Below, piece after piece: positions 1 to 7,274 of a DNA stretch of 39,035 bases. The translations under genes and the position numbers were made by a program. Each line of letters begins with the position of its first letter. The first letter of the stretch is position 1. A model generated the notes under the pieces. The model was not told the origin of the DNA. It ran no database searches and worked only from the letters and a program-made list of their open reading frames with translations. The DNA comes from Prevotella sp. BV3P1 (GTDB taxonomy: Bacteria > Bacteroidota > Bacteroidia > Bacteroidales > Bacteroidaceae), in the NCBI RefSeq assembly GCF_000479005.1, contig NZ_AWXC01000003.1, positions 1-39,035 of the forward strand, given 5' to 3'.

Positions 1-65
1 TTTTGACATCCCCGAAAGATTCGGGTAAGAATTTGAAAGTCGATCTTACTTTTTATAAAAAATAA
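1..65 (+). CDS. 3' end of an unidentified coding region (partial)
   Basis: Reading from base 3 gives 20 sense codons ending in TAA at 63-65, with C-terminal residues NLKVDLTFYKK. The other two forward frames stop within the first 28 bases. The alternating hydrophobic/charged tail would fit the last strand of a beta-rich secreted protein or lipoprotein, but there is too little to assign a family. It lies about 70 nt upstream of kbl, which appears to have its own promoter. Confidence 0.35.
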   Translation, partial: LTSPKDSGKNLKVDLTFYKK

Positions 66-76
66 CATGAAAGCCG

Positions 77-106
77 TTGCCATGTCAAAAATAATGACTT
101 ACTTTG
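77..106 (+). promoter_or_regulatory. Bacteroidota-type promoter for kbl
   Basis: TTG (77-79), a 19-nt spacer, then TTACTTTG (99-106), one mismatch from the TAnnTTTG -7 consensus. Transcription would start near 112-114, giving a leader of about 23 nt before the kbl ATG. Confidence 0.5.
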
Positions 107-135
107 TAGGAAGAACAAATTAAAAACCTAATATT

Positions 136-1323
136 ATGTACGGTAAAATGAAAGAACATCTTAGTCAGAGCCTCGATGCGCTAAGAGAAGCAGGTCTATA
201 CAAAGAGGAAAGAATCATTGAGAGTCCGCAAGATGCAGCCATTACGGTCAAAGGTAAGGAAGTGTTGAACTTCTGTGCCAACAACTATCTGGGACTCTCC
301 AATCATCCGCGCCTGATTGAGGCGTCCAAGAAGATGATGGACCGCCGCGGGTTCGGCATGTCTTCCGTTCGTTTTATCTGTGGCACACAAGACATTCACA
401 AAGAGTTGGAAGCCGCCATCAGCGAATATTTCAAGACCGAGGACACCATTCTCTACGCAGCGTGCTTTGACGCCAACGGTGGATTGTTCGGCGCATTGCT
501 CACCGACGAAGACGCCATCATCTCGGATGCGCTCAACCACGCATCCATCATCGACGGCGTTCGGCTTTGCAAGGCCAAGCGTTACCGCTATGCCAACGGC
601 GACATGGCCGAGCTGGAGAAATGCCTGAAAGAAGCACAGGCACAGCGTTTCCGTATCATTTGCACCGACGGCGTGTTCTCGATGGATGGCAACGTGGCAC
701 CAATGGATGAGATTTGCGACCTGGCAGAGAAGTATGATGCCTTGGTGATGGTAGACGAGAGCCACTCGGCAGGTGTGGTTGGCGCCACTGGTCACGGCGT
801 AAGTGAATTGAAAGACACATACGGCCGCGTGGACATCTACACGGGAACATTAGGCAAAGCCTTTGGCGGCGCACTCGGAGGATTCACCACCGGACGCAAG
901 GAAATCATCGACATGCTGCGCCAGAGCAGTCGGCCGTACCTCTTCTCCAACTCGCTCGCACCGAGCATCATCGGCGCGAGCCTGGAAGTTTTCAAGATGC
1001 TGAAGGAAAGCAACAGCCTGCACGACAAGCTGGTAGAGAACGTTACCTACTTCCGCGATAAGATGCTGGCAGCAGGATTTGACATCAAACCCACGCAGAG
1101 TGCCATCTGCGCCGTGATGCTTTACGATGCGCCGCTGTCACAGAAATATGCAGCTAAATTGCTCGACGAGGGCATTTACGTCACCGGCTTCTACTATCCG
1201 GTAGTTCCGAAGGGCGAGGCTCGCATCCGTGTTCAGCTCTCTGCCGCACACACGCGCGAACAACTGGACAAGTGCATCTATGCCTTTATCAAGATTGGCA
1301 AGGAGTTGGACGTGCTGAAATAA
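136..1323 (+). CDS. kbl: glycine C-acetyltransferase (2-amino-3-ketobutyrate CoA ligase)
   Basis: A 395-aa cytosolic PLP enzyme of the alpha-oxoamine synthase family. It joins with threonine dehydrogenase in threonine breakdown, cleaving 2-amino-3-ketobutyrate with CoA to glycine and acetyl-CoA. Visible family marks are NFCANNYLGLSNHP near the N-terminus, FDANGGLFGALL, the DALNHASIIDG segment, VDESHSAGVVG in the PLP site, and TGTLGKAFGG, whose Lys241 should carry the PLP. Length matches the family (about 395-400 aa). The related BioF and HemA enzymes share this fold, but the overall sequence is most like Kbl. No threonine dehydrogenase gene is visible in the window. A terminator follows directly, so it is probably transcribed alone. 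Confidence 0.93.
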   Translation: MYGKMKEHLSQSLDALREAGLYKEERIIESPQDAAITVKGKEVLNFCANNYLGLSNHPRLIEASKKMMDRRGFGMSSVRFICGTQDIHKELEAAISEYFKTEDTILYAACFDANGGLFGALLTDEDAIISDALNHASIIDGVRLCKAKRYRYANGDMAELEKCLKEAQAQRFRIICTDGVFSMDGNVAPMDEICDLAEKYDALVMVDESHSAGVVGATGHGVSELKDTYGRVDIYTGTLGKAFGGALGGFTTGRKEIIDMLRQSSRPYLFSNSLAPSIIGASLEVFKMLKESNSLHDKLVENVTYFRDKMLAAGFDIKPTQSAICAVMLYDAPLSQKYAAKLLDEGIYVTGFYYPVVPKGEARIRVQLSAAHTREQLDKCIYAFIKIGKELDVLK

Positions 1324-1378
1324 TGTGCGTGCAACACCTAACGCTCCTTGAAAAAAAACAAACATTTATATAGAATCC

Positions 1379-1412
1379 AACGCTGTATGGTTTAGACTGT
1401 ACAGCGTTTTTT
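1379..1412 (+). terminator. intrinsic terminator after kbl
   Basis: A perfect 8-bp inverted repeat, ACGCTGTA (1380-1387) and TACAGCGT (1400-1407), with a 12-nt loop runs into a T tract (1407-1412). It lies about 57 nt after the kbl stop. Confidence 0.8.
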
Positions 1413-1469
1413 ATCTTGCGGGTAAGACATTATAACAAGTTGATGATCAACGGCAAAAATCCAGCTCGG

Positions 1470-1557
1470 CAAAAGCTATGGGATTAGGGTGCAAAAGACA
1501 TGCCTTTGATGCCCAAACTCATTGACTTTAACGTCCAATCTCCATGCTATTGAAAAC
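1470..1557. repeat. phased 22-bp repeat array, copy A
   Basis: Four consecutive 22-nt units start at 1470, 1492, 1514 and 1536. Each begins CAA and most carry a central ATG followed by a TTTG/ATTG-like block (CAAAAGACATGCCTTTGATG is the start of the 1492 unit). Units have drifted but keep the 22-nt register. The same unit recurs at 24457-24544 and 37191-37322. The rest of the 388-nt gap between kbl and the DUF1080 gene holds only the kbl terminator. Confidence 0.6.
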
Positions 1558-1711
1558 CATTTGCTACGCACTAAGAAAAAGCAATAAGGGTGGCGTGCCA
1601 AAAAACAGATTTTTTTTGACATGCCACCACATAAAAAACATAGGAAGGATGATGCAATCTGCGACATTTGCGGACGCACTTACCTATCCAGTCCGCAATA
1701 GCAATCAAGCG

Positions 1712-2887
1712 TCATGGCTTTCTCGGAATCTCACGGATGTAGATGTCACGATAACTCACCTTGCTGCCGTGTGCCTGCAATTCAATCTGCTCGATAGAAG
1801 GGATAGGCAGTTTGCGATCCCAATAGTTTTCCATCACCACGTTGTTCACCACCAGTTCGCCATTCAGCCACACGGTGACGCGGTCTCCTATCATCTTAAT
1901 TCTGAACGTATTCCACTCGCCCACTCGTTCGTCAGCCACTTTCGAAGGCTTACTTTCGTACACCTTATTATTATAGAGTCCGCCAGATCCCACTTGCGCA
2001 CCTACATGCACACGAGCCGTATCCCAAATCTGTACCTGCGGAGTGCCGCGCAGATAGATGCCTGCATCGGGTTCTTTGCCATGATGCAACTTCCAGTCGA
2101 CCAGCATTTCAAAGTCACCATATTGACGAACGGTGCAAAGATTGTCACCCTTCCCCGTAAAAACGAGCACCCCATTTTCCACAACCCAACTTTTCTTGGC
2201 TTGTGCATCGGCCTTAACCTGCGCTGCGGCCAGTTCCTGACTGGACATTTGAAGCCGTTTGATGGGATTGGCCACCAAGCCCTTCCAGCCCGTCAAATCC
2301 TTTCCATTGAACAGACTAACGAAGCCAGATTTCACTTGTTGTTGCCGCATTTGTTTGTTGATGAGCTGCCAAAGTGCTTTGGCCTTCGAACCAGATAGCA
2401 ACGTACAGGCTTTTTCCACAGCGGGTTTCGTTCCCTCATCCAAGAAGTCGGGACGGCTCAACACCAACTGTGACACGGTCTGTGCGGCTGTTTTCTTGAA
2501 TTCAGGATGATTCAAGAAAGAGGTGACATACAGCAGCGCCTTGTACGAACGCGTCTTGCCCAACTCTTTCAAGATGTTTTTTTGCTGGCTCCTACTCTTG
2601 GTAAACTGCATGAGTTCACGCAGATACAATGTTTTTACCTCTCCATTCTTACTCGAGGCAACCACCAACTTGACAGCTTGTGCAGCTGCCCGATCCTGCG
2701 CCTTGTCATCCATGCCGGCCCTCATCTCATCCAACAATCGGTAAACCCCATCCAAGGAACGGTCACGCGTCGGATGATTTACCTGAAGATTGTTTGTGCC
2801 TGGCTGGCTGATAGCGCCGGCCTGAAGGGGAGCAAAGGAAAAGGCAAAAAAGGCTGCCCATACAAAATAAAAGTTTCTCTTTCTCAT
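1712..2887 (-). CDS. secreted DUF1080 (3-keto-disaccharide hydrolase-like) protein
   Basis: 391 aa with a clear signal peptide (hydrophobic core WAAFFAFSFAPL, cleavage near Ala23-Ala25), so exported. Residues about 35-185 are helical and repetitive with alternating basic and leucine-rich stretches, like a HEAT-type adaptor. Residues about 190-391 form a concanavalin-like DUF1080 domain: FVSLFNGKDLTGW at its start, WVVENGVLVFTGKG, GDFEMLVDWKL, DAGIYLRG, and a closing IELQAHGSKVSYRDIYIREI. Members of this domain family act on 3-keto-glycosides or simply bind carbohydrate. The real substrate cannot be read from sequence. It stands alone, with no oxidoreductase partner beside it. Start chosen at the only ATG in front of the signal peptide. 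Confidence 0.8.
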   Translation of the reverse strand: MRKRNFYFVWAAFFAFSFAPLQAGAISQPGTNNLQVNHPTRDRSLDGVYRLLDEMRAGMDDKAQDRAAAQAVKLVVASSKNGEVKTLYLRELMQFTKSRSQQKNILKELGKTRSYKALLYVTSFLNHPEFKKTAAQTVSQLVLSRPDFLDEGTKPAVEKACTLLSGSKAKALWQLINKQMRQQQVKSGFVSLFNGKDLTGWKGLVANPIKRLQMSSQELAAAQVKADAQAKKSWVVENGVLVFTGKGDNLCTVRQYGDFEMLVDWKLHHGKEPDAGIYLRGTPQVQIWDTARVHVGAQVGSGGLYNNKVYESKPSKVADERVGEWNTFRIKMIGDRVTVWLNGELVVNNVVMENYWDRKLPIPSIEQIELQAHGSKVSYRDIYIREIPRKP

Positions 2888-2941
2888 GTAATAGATTTTT
2901 CTAAATAATGAATGATAGGTACGGCATCAACCATACTCATG

Positions 2942-2949
2942 CAAAAATA
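2942..2949 (-). promoter_or_regulatory. putative -7 element for the DUF1080 gene
   Basis: On the minus strand this reads TATTTTTG, a full match to TAnnTTTG, about 55 nt upstream of the start codon. No TTTG lies at the expected 19-20 nt upstream distance, so only half the promoter is supported. Confidence 0.35.
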
Positions 2950-3034
2950 AGGATTTTGTTTGTAATATCCCGCCTGCTGCGCAAAAAGTTGCATTTTTAA
3001 ACCGAACTTACCTGCACGCACAAGTTCGTCGCAG

Positions 3035-3784
3035 CTACAACCTGCCTTCCTCACGGTAGCTGTAGTAACGGCCATCGGTGATGATGATGTGGTCGAGAAA
3101 GTAGATGCGCATGGTCTCGGCGGCCTGCTTCACACGCCTGGTCAGTCGGTCGTCATCACTGCTGGGCGTGGTGTTGTTGCTGGGATGGTTGTGACACAAG
3201 GCCAAGACCGTGGCGTTGCAGAGCACCGCTTCGCGCATGATGACACGCACATCGACGGCCGTTTCGCTGATGCCGCCATGACTGATGCGTACCGACTTGA
3301 TGAGCTTGAAGTTTTGATTCATCAGCAACACCCAGGCCTCTTCTACGTCCAAATCTTGCATGCGGGGGTGCATGTAATCGTAGATGGCGACTGCCGACCC
3401 TAAATCTTGCCGTTCTTCGGCCCGCTCCATGGCTCTTCGCTTGGCCAGTTCGCAGGCTGCCAGGATGGTGATGGCCTTGGCTGGCCCGATACCCTTGTAG
3501 CGGGTGAGTTCGTGAATGGACAGTTTGCCCAGACTGTTGAGGTTGTTGTTACAGCCGCTGAGTAGGCGTTTCATCAAGTCAACGGCACTCTCATCCGTCG
3601 ATCCCGACCCGATGAGAATGGCCAAAAGCTCGGCGTTTGACAGCGAAGAAGCCCCCAGCCGCTCCAATTTTTCGCGCGGTCGGTCGTCTTCCGACCAATG
3701 GTTGATGGCCAGACGCATGGGAACGTCCGGGTTGTTCTCATCCTGTGAAGAGCACAGATGACTGATGTTCTGCGGGTGGGTCAT
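3035..3784 (-). CDS. radC: RadC-family JAB/MPN protein
   Basis: About 249 aa from the ATG at 3784. The N-terminal region (EDDRPREKLERLGASSLSNAELLAILIGSG) and the helix-hairpin-helix KGIGPAKAITILAACELAKR are standard RadC features. The C-terminal JAMM metal site is complete: GGISETAVDVR followed by HNHPSNNTTPSSDD, with His198, His200 and Asp211 as likely zinc ligands. The historical DNA-repair role of RadC is doubtful, and the metalloprotease-like domain has no settled substrate. The frame stays open to a TTG at 3889, but that would overlap the glycosyltransferase. 3784 leaves a 10-nt gap and suits co-transcription. A shorter start at 3718 (MRLAINHW) is also possible. Confidence 0.9.
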   Translation of the reverse strand: MTHPQNISHLCSSQDENNPDVPMRLAINHWSEDDRPREKLERLGASSLSNAELLAILIGSGSTDESAVDLMKRLLSGCNNNLNSLGKLSIHELTRYKGIGPAKAITILAACELAKRRAMERAEERQDLGSAVAIYDYMHPRMQDLDVEEAWVLLMNQNFKLIKSVRISHGGISETAVDVRVIMREAVLCNATVLALCHNHPSNNTTPSSDDDRLTRRVKQAAETMRIYFLDHIIITDGRYYSYREEGRL

Positions 3785-3794
3785 GATGGCAACT

Positions 3795-4847
3795 TTATCG
3801 ATAGAACGTCTTGTCGAAAGCATGGAACTCACCCTTACCGCGCAGGCAACGCTTGTACCAGGCGCTGATGAAGCCAAGGCCGTAACCAAAGAGCTGGATG
3901 AAGGCGGCCCGAATGCTGAGAAATCCTATTCTTAGGCTTTCATTGCGATAGGAAGAGTCGATTAAAATAGCCAGGCAATAGATGACAAGCGGTGACAACC
4001 CACCCCAAAAGAGATACTTACCAACGCTATGAGCGCTGAAATGGTTGCTGGGTCCCGACCACAAAATCAGTCCGAAAATTATGAGAAAACACAGCAACGT
4101 AACGCCCAAGGTGAACACCGTGGGTAGCAGATGCACCAGCTTGAGGCTCTCGGGGTGCTTTTTATAGAGGTTGACGCGGGCAATGCCGCTGTTGAACACC
4201 TGTCGGAAAAACTTGCGAAAATCAGTACGGCGCTTGTGCCACACCCACGCTTTGGGGAACAACCGGCAGGAGTAGCCGCCCTTGAAGATGCGAATGGAGA
4301 AGTCGATGTCCTCACCAAAACGCATTTTACTGAATCCGCCGAGCTTCAGATAGACGTCGCGCCGAACGCCCATGTTGAACGAACGGGGATAAAACTTGTC
4401 CAGCTTTTTCTTGCCACCACGAATGCCTCCCGTGGTGAAGAAGGCGGTCATGGCATACGAAATGGCTTTCTGGGTGTCGCTGAACGACGGATGTGCACGG
4501 TCAGGTCCACCGAATGCGTCGGCCGGAGCAGCCTTCAGCTCCTGTTCCACCTCATAAAAATAATCGTGTGGCACCACCACATCGCTGTCAAGAATGATGA
4601 GATACTCACCCGAGGCCCGCTCAGCGCCGTAGTTACGACTGTCGCCTGGGCCGCCATTTGGCTTCATGAAATACTTGATGTCCAGCAGGTTTGAATACTT
4701 CTCACACACCTTATCACAAGGACAAGATGAACCGTCTTCGACAATCAACACCTCAAAATCGGTGAATGTTTGTCGCCGCATGCTCTCTAAGAGTTCATCT
4801 ATCTCGTCCGGTCGGTTGTATACCGGAACTATCACGCTGTATTTCAT
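3795..4847 (-). CDS. family 2 glycosyltransferase, membrane-anchored
   Basis: 350 aa from the ATG at 4847. It opens with the GT-A nucleotide-sugar fold (KYSVIVPVYNRPDEIDELL), then LIVEDGSS, NGGPGDSRNYG, LDSDVVVPHDYF with the DxD-like metal site, and GGFSKMRFGEDIDFSIRIF, the ED motif typical of GT2. Residues about 255-330 hold two or three hydrophobic spans (VFTLGVTLLCFLIIFGLIL; GGLSPLVIYCLAILI), placing it at the inner membrane and suggesting transfer to a lipid carrier or surface glycan. Acceptor unknown. The frame extends five codons further to a TTG, but those codons are made of the octamer repeat, so ATG 4847 is preferred. It probably shares a transcript with radC. Confidence 0.88.
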   Translation of the reverse strand: MKYSVIVPVYNRPDEIDELLESMRRQTFTDFEVLIVEDGSSCPCDKVCEKYSNLLDIKYFMKPNGGPGDSRNYGAERASGEYLIILDSDVVVPHDYFYEVEQELKAAPADAFGGPDRAHPSFSDTQKAISYAMTAFFTTGGIRGGKKKLDKFYPRSFNMGVRRDVYLKLGGFSKMRFGEDIDFSIRIFKGGYSCRLFPKAWVWHKRRTDFRKFFRQVFNSGIARVNLYKKHPESLKLVHLLPTVFTLGVTLLCFLIIFGLILWSGPSNHFSAHSVGKYLFWGGLSPLVIYCLAILIDSSYRNESLRIGFLSIRAAFIQLFGYGLGFISAWYKRCLRGKGEFHAFDKTFYR

Positions 4848-4852
4848 ATTTT

Positions 4853-4932
4853 TAGTTGACAAGTTGACGAGTTGACAAGTTTACAAGTTCTTAAGTTTTT
4901 AAGTTTGTAAGTTTTTAAGTTTCCGAGTTGTT
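4853..4932. repeat. octamer RAGTTnnn tandem array, locus 1
   Basis: Ten 8-nt units with invariant AGTT at positions 2-5 run from 4853 to 4932 (TAGTTGAC, AAGTTGAC, GAGTTGAC, AAGTTTAC, AAGTTCTT and so on). The array begins 5 nt upstream of the glycosyltransferase ATG and lies in its likely 5' leader. Related arrays sit upstream of ackA, the WYL regulator and sufB. Confidence 0.75.
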
Positions 4933-4939
4933 TGCTTAT

Positions 4940-5027
4940 GAATTATGAATTAAGAATTATGAATTATTCCGAGTTGTCGGCCGATGAATTATGAATTATG
5001 AATTATGAATTATTCCGTTTTGTCGGC
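4940..5027. repeat. heptamer GAATTAT arrays with TCCG(A)GTTG module
   Basis: Two runs of four heptamers (GAATTAT, one unit GAATTAA) at 4940-4967 and 4986-5013. Each is followed by a similar module (TCCGAGTTGTCGGCC at 4968; TCCGTTTTGTCGGC at 5014). So the whole 46-nt block is a tandem duplication. A shorter version of the same order is at 17069-17095. Confidence 0.7.
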
Positions 5028-5069
5028 TTCGAGGTTGTGCACTGCGAACGGCAGACGCGTCATCAACTA

Positions 5070-5113
5070 TAAAGTAAAAGAGGTTACAACACCCATTCCG
5101 ATGCAGTAACCTC
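5070..5113 (-). terminator. intrinsic terminator after efp
   Basis: Perfect 8-bp stem GAGGTTAC (5080-5087) and GTAACCTC (5106-5113). On the minus strand it is followed by TTTTACTTT. It lies about 50 nt past the efp stop, in the correct orientation. Confidence 0.75.
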
Positions 5114-5164
5114 TCGTTCTTCCCCTCCGTAAAGAGAGACTTGTATATTCTTTATAAAAGACGT

Positions 5165-5731
5165 TTATTCGCTCACGCGACTCAGGTAACTGCCATCACG
5201 GGTGTCTACCTGAATCAGTTCGCCCTCATTAACGAACAGCGGAACACGCACTTCTACGCCTGTTTCGAGCGTAGCCGGCTTGGTTGCGTTGGTGGCGGTG
5301 TTGCCCTTGATGCCCGGTTCAGAGTGGGTGATGCGCAAAACGGTCTTCACCGGCATTTCAGCCAACAGCACACTGCCGTCACTGGTGTCGGTAACAACCT
5401 CTACTACGTCGCCTTCTTTCATGAAGTCACCACCCGTCACCGCGGATTTGGGCAAAGGAATCTGCTCGAAAGTTTCCTGATTCATGAAGATACAACCAGT
5501 AGAATCTTCATACAAATACTGATAAGGACGACGCTCAACACGCACATCTTCTAACTTAAAACCTATCTGAAAGGTACGTTCCAAGACACGGCCGTCTGAA
5601 ACATTCTTCAGCTTGGTGATCATGACTGTGTTACCCTTGCCCGGCTTTCTGTGCTGAAAATCGATGCAAGTCCAAATCTTTCCGTCAAGACGGATACATG
5701 TTCCGATCTTTATTTCCTGTGAATTGATCAT
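5165..5731 (-). CDS. efp: translation elongation factor P
   Basis: 188 aa, the family's usual size. EF-P enters the ribosomal E-site to relieve stalling at polyproline stretches. Three beta-barrel domains are evident: the N-terminal KOW-like domain with the RKPGKGN loop (Lys32 corresponds to the modified Lys34 of E. coli), a middle domain with YLYEDSTGCIFMNQETFEQI, and a C-terminal domain ending in GVEVRVPLFVNEGELIQVDTRDGSYLSRV (spaced motif). No genes for lysine modification (epmA, epmB or a rhamnosyl transferase) lie nearby. It is divergent from rpmH, and the 192-nt gap between them must hold both promoters. Confidence 0.96.
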   Translation of the reverse strand: MINSQEIKIGTCIRLDGKIWTCIDFQHRKPGKGNTVMITKLKNVSDGRVLERTFQIGFKLEDVRVERRPYQYLYEDSTGCIFMNQETFEQIPLPKSAVTGGDFMKEGDVVEVVTDTSDGSVLLAEMPVKTVLRITHSEPGIKGNTATNATKPATLETGVEVRVPLFVNEGELIQVDTRDGSYLSRVSE

Positions 5732-5789
5732 TTGTTTGTTTATCTTGAAAAAATTATATCTGTAGCTTGTAACGCATTATAAAACGGTG

Positions 5790-5797
5790 CAAAGTTA
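5790..5797 (-). promoter_or_regulatory. -7 element for efp
   Basis: The minus strand reads TAACTTTG, a full match to TAnnTTTG, about 58 nt upstream of the efp ATG. A TTTTTG upstream is only about 11 nt away, so the -33 part is not convincing. Confidence 0.5.
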
Positions 5798-5848
5798 CGA
5801 ATAAATTGCAAAAAAGCATACTTTTTGAGCCGAAAAATAGTTTAATCC

Positions 5849-5879
5849 TTTGTTATTCCGAAAATAATGAGTACTTTTG
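5849..5879 (+). promoter_or_regulatory. consensus promoter for rpmH
   Basis: TTTG (5849-5852), exactly 19 nt, then TACTTTTG (5872-5879). Both boxes match the Bacteroidota housekeeping consensus perfectly. The start site would be near 5886, giving a leader of about 38 nt. Confidence 0.8.
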
Positions 5880-5923
5880 CACCCCAAAGTAATCAGAAAA
5901 CAATAATATAAATATCAATAACA

Positions 5924-6079
5924 ATGAAGAGAACATTTCAGCCACACAACAGAAGAAGGGTGAACAAACACGGATTCCGTGAAAGAATGGCAACGAAGAA
6001 TGGTCGTCGCGTACTGGCTTCGCGTCGTGCTCATGGCCGCAAGAAATTAACCGTTTCTGACGAACATCACGGCAAATAA
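5924..6079 (+). CDS. rpmH: 50S ribosomal protein L34
   Basis: A 51-aa basic protein beginning [20 protein letters not shown], with the diagnostic [21 protein letters not shown] region. This is the near-invariant L34 sequence, with a short acidic/histidine tail (SDEHHGK). L34 is a small component of the large ribosomal subunit. The usual partner rnpA is not adjacent here. Instead the gene is a single unit bounded by a consensus promoter and a strong terminator, divergent from efp. Confidence 0.97.
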   Translation: MKRTFQPHNRRRVNKHGFRERMATKNGRRVLASRRAHGRKKLTVSDEHHGK

Positions 6080-6107
6080 GCAAGTATAGCTTATCGGGCG
6101 TGACGCC

Positions 6108-6143
6108 AAAAAGCAGCAAAGAATTAGGTCTTTGCTGCTTTTT
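6108..6143 (+). terminator. intrinsic terminator after rpmH
   Basis: Perfect 9-bp stem GCAGCAAAG (6113-6121) and CTTTGCTGC (6130-6138), with an 8-nt loop, flanked by AAAAA on the left and TTTTT on the right. Works forward; the symmetric A/T flanks would let it act in both directions. Confidence 0.88.
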
Positions 6144-6151
6144 GCATCTTT

Positions 6152-6215
6152 CAACGCAACAGTGACAGCAGTCAACCCACGCTCAATGCAACAGTTGTAG
6201 CAGTTAACCAGCGCT
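6152..6215. repeat. two tandem 32-bp units
   Basis: Units 6152-6183 and 6184-6215 abut and agree at 25 of 32 positions. Both contain CAACAGT, AGCAGT and a closing GCT. Function not evident; it sits between the rpmH terminator and the promoter block of the next operon. Confidence 0.6.
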
Positions 6216-6235
6216 GAAAAAACAAGAACTTTTAT

Positions 6236-6266
6236 TTTGTATTATCTGCGAATTGACCTATCTTTG
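6236..6266 (+). promoter_or_regulatory. upstream promoter P1 of the PASTA-rluD-ddl operon
   Basis: TTTG (6236-6239), 19-nt spacer, TATCTTTG (6259-6266): a complete consensus promoter about 193 nt upstream of the PASTA start codon. Confidence 0.7.
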
Positions 6267-6351
6267 CATAAGACAGGCATCGCCTCGGCAATTACAAGCA
6301 AGCTTGACTGCGCTCGGCTCGCACTGTCTTTGCATAAGACAGGCATCGCCT
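6261..6351 (+). repeat. 25-bp direct repeat carrying the -7 region, 66 bp apart
   Basis: Copies 6261-6285 and 6327-6351 are identical over 25 nt (starting TCTTTGCATAAGACAGGC). The first extends left into a perfect TATCTTTG; the second has TGTCTTTG. A third, shorter relative (TATCTTTGCATAA) is at 6391-6403 in the main promoter. Confidence 0.8.
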
Positions 6352-6367
6352 AAGCATAGTAAACAAA

Positions 6368-6398
6368 TTTGCTTTTTGTGCAATTTGCACTATCTTTG
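6368..6398 (+). promoter_or_regulatory. proximal promoter P3 of the PASTA-rluD-ddl operon
   Basis: TTTG (6368-6371), 19-nt spacer, TATCTTTG (6391-6398). It is the closest complete promoter to the PASTA gene, with a leader of roughly 55 nt. Confidence 0.75.
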
Positions 6399-6458
6399 CA
6401 TAAAGATAAGCTGCCATGAATTTGGCCATGCTATATCAACAAGCCATCAAGAAAGGGA

Positions 6459-7268
6459 ATGAAATCATCTGAATTTTTCAATAAATTTAAGAGCTTTTAC
6501 CTGTGGGGGAACCTCCTGGGCATGGCCGTCGCCATTGTTTTGGTCTGTCTTGGTGTGCGGTATGGCCTCGGTATCTACACGCACCACGGCGAATCGATTG
6601 CCATTCCCGACGTGAAGCGAAAATCTTTCAAGGAAGCAGAGAAAATATTAAGTCAGCTGGGCTTTAAGGCTGTGGTGAGTGATACGGGATATGTCAAGAC
6701 AATACCCCCCGACTGTGTGTTGGAACAAACGCCCGCAGCTGGCGACAAGGTGAAGACAGGACGCATTATCTACCTCACCATCAACGCCTCAAAATCGCCA
6801 ACCATCACCCTACCCGACGTCATTGACAACAGTTCACTGCGTGAAGCCATGGCCAAACTTACCGCCATGGGTTTCAAAGTGGGCACACCTCAATTCATTC
6901 CAGGCGAGAAAGACTGGGTGTACGGCATTCTGGTTCGTGGGAAACATGTGGTGACAGGCGACAGGATTTCCATCGAAGACACGGTGATCATCCAAGCGGG
7001 AAACGGCATGCGCGATTCTACTGACGTGATTGACTATGTAGATCCGGTTTATCCTGAATATGACCCAAGCGAAGAAGATGACGTTGATAGATTCGAAGAA
7101 GTGACGGGGCCAGTGACGGAAACGGAGGAAGCAACAACTCATCAACAAGAGGTCAAGCCGCTCAACCCAAGCAAAACGGAACCCACGGTGCCACAAAAGA
7201 AAGAACCGACGGCACCCAAGAAGACCGAGCCGGCCACGCCTAAATCACCCAAATCCACTCCAAAATAA
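6459..7268 (+). CDS. membrane-anchored PASTA domain protein
   Basis: 269 aa. One transmembrane helix near residues 16-38 (LLGMAVAIVLVCLGVRYGL) follows a short cytoplasmic start. After it come PASTA-type repeats at about 48-110 (IAIPDVKRKSFKEAEKILSQ, ending VKTGRIIYLTIN) and 117-186 (ITLPDVIDNSSLREAMAKL, ending TVIIQAG). The C-terminal 80 residues are acidic, then Lys/Pro/Thr-rich with repeated K-T-E-P units, and probably disordered or cell-wall-contacting. PASTA domains sense peptidoglycan fragments in Gram-positive kinases and occur in PBPs. Here there is no kinase or transpeptidase, so it may be a periplasmic wall-binding partner. Placement two genes before ddl supports a wall link. A GAAAGGGA stretch just before the ATG at 6459 could serve as ribosome site. 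Confidence 0.85.
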   Translation: MKSSEFFNKFKSFYLWGNLLGMAVAIVLVCLGVRYGLGIYTHHGESIAIPDVKRKSFKEAEKILSQLGFKAVVSDTGYVKTIPPDCVLEQTPAAGDKVKTGRIIYLTINASKSPTITLPDVIDNSSLREAMAKLTAMGFKVGTPQFIPGEKDWVYGILVRGKHVVTGDRISIEDTVIIQAGNGMRDSTDVIDYVDPVYPEYDPSEEDDVDRFEEVTGPVTETEEATTHQQEVKPLNPSKTEPTVPQKKEPTAPKKTEPATPKSPKSTPK

Positions 7269-7274
7269 GAATAG

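Noticed and set aside
67..123. 16-codon open frame ahead of kbl as a leader peptide
   Set aside because: It overlaps the predicted kbl promoter, so it would not be on the kbl transcript.
1544..2398. 284-codon plus-strand frame opposite the DUF1080 gene
   Set aside because: Antisense to a clear secreted-domain protein; its translation has no recognisable domain and starts in repeat DNA.
4853..5027. Repeat tract as an origin or iteron site
   Set aside because: No dnaA, repA or DnaA-box cluster is nearby, and the same units occur at several unrelated loci.
6253..6462. 69-codon plus-strand frame in the PASTA operon leader
   Set aside because: It is produced by the 25-bp promoter repeats, whose repeated peptide reflects DNA duplication rather than a protein.
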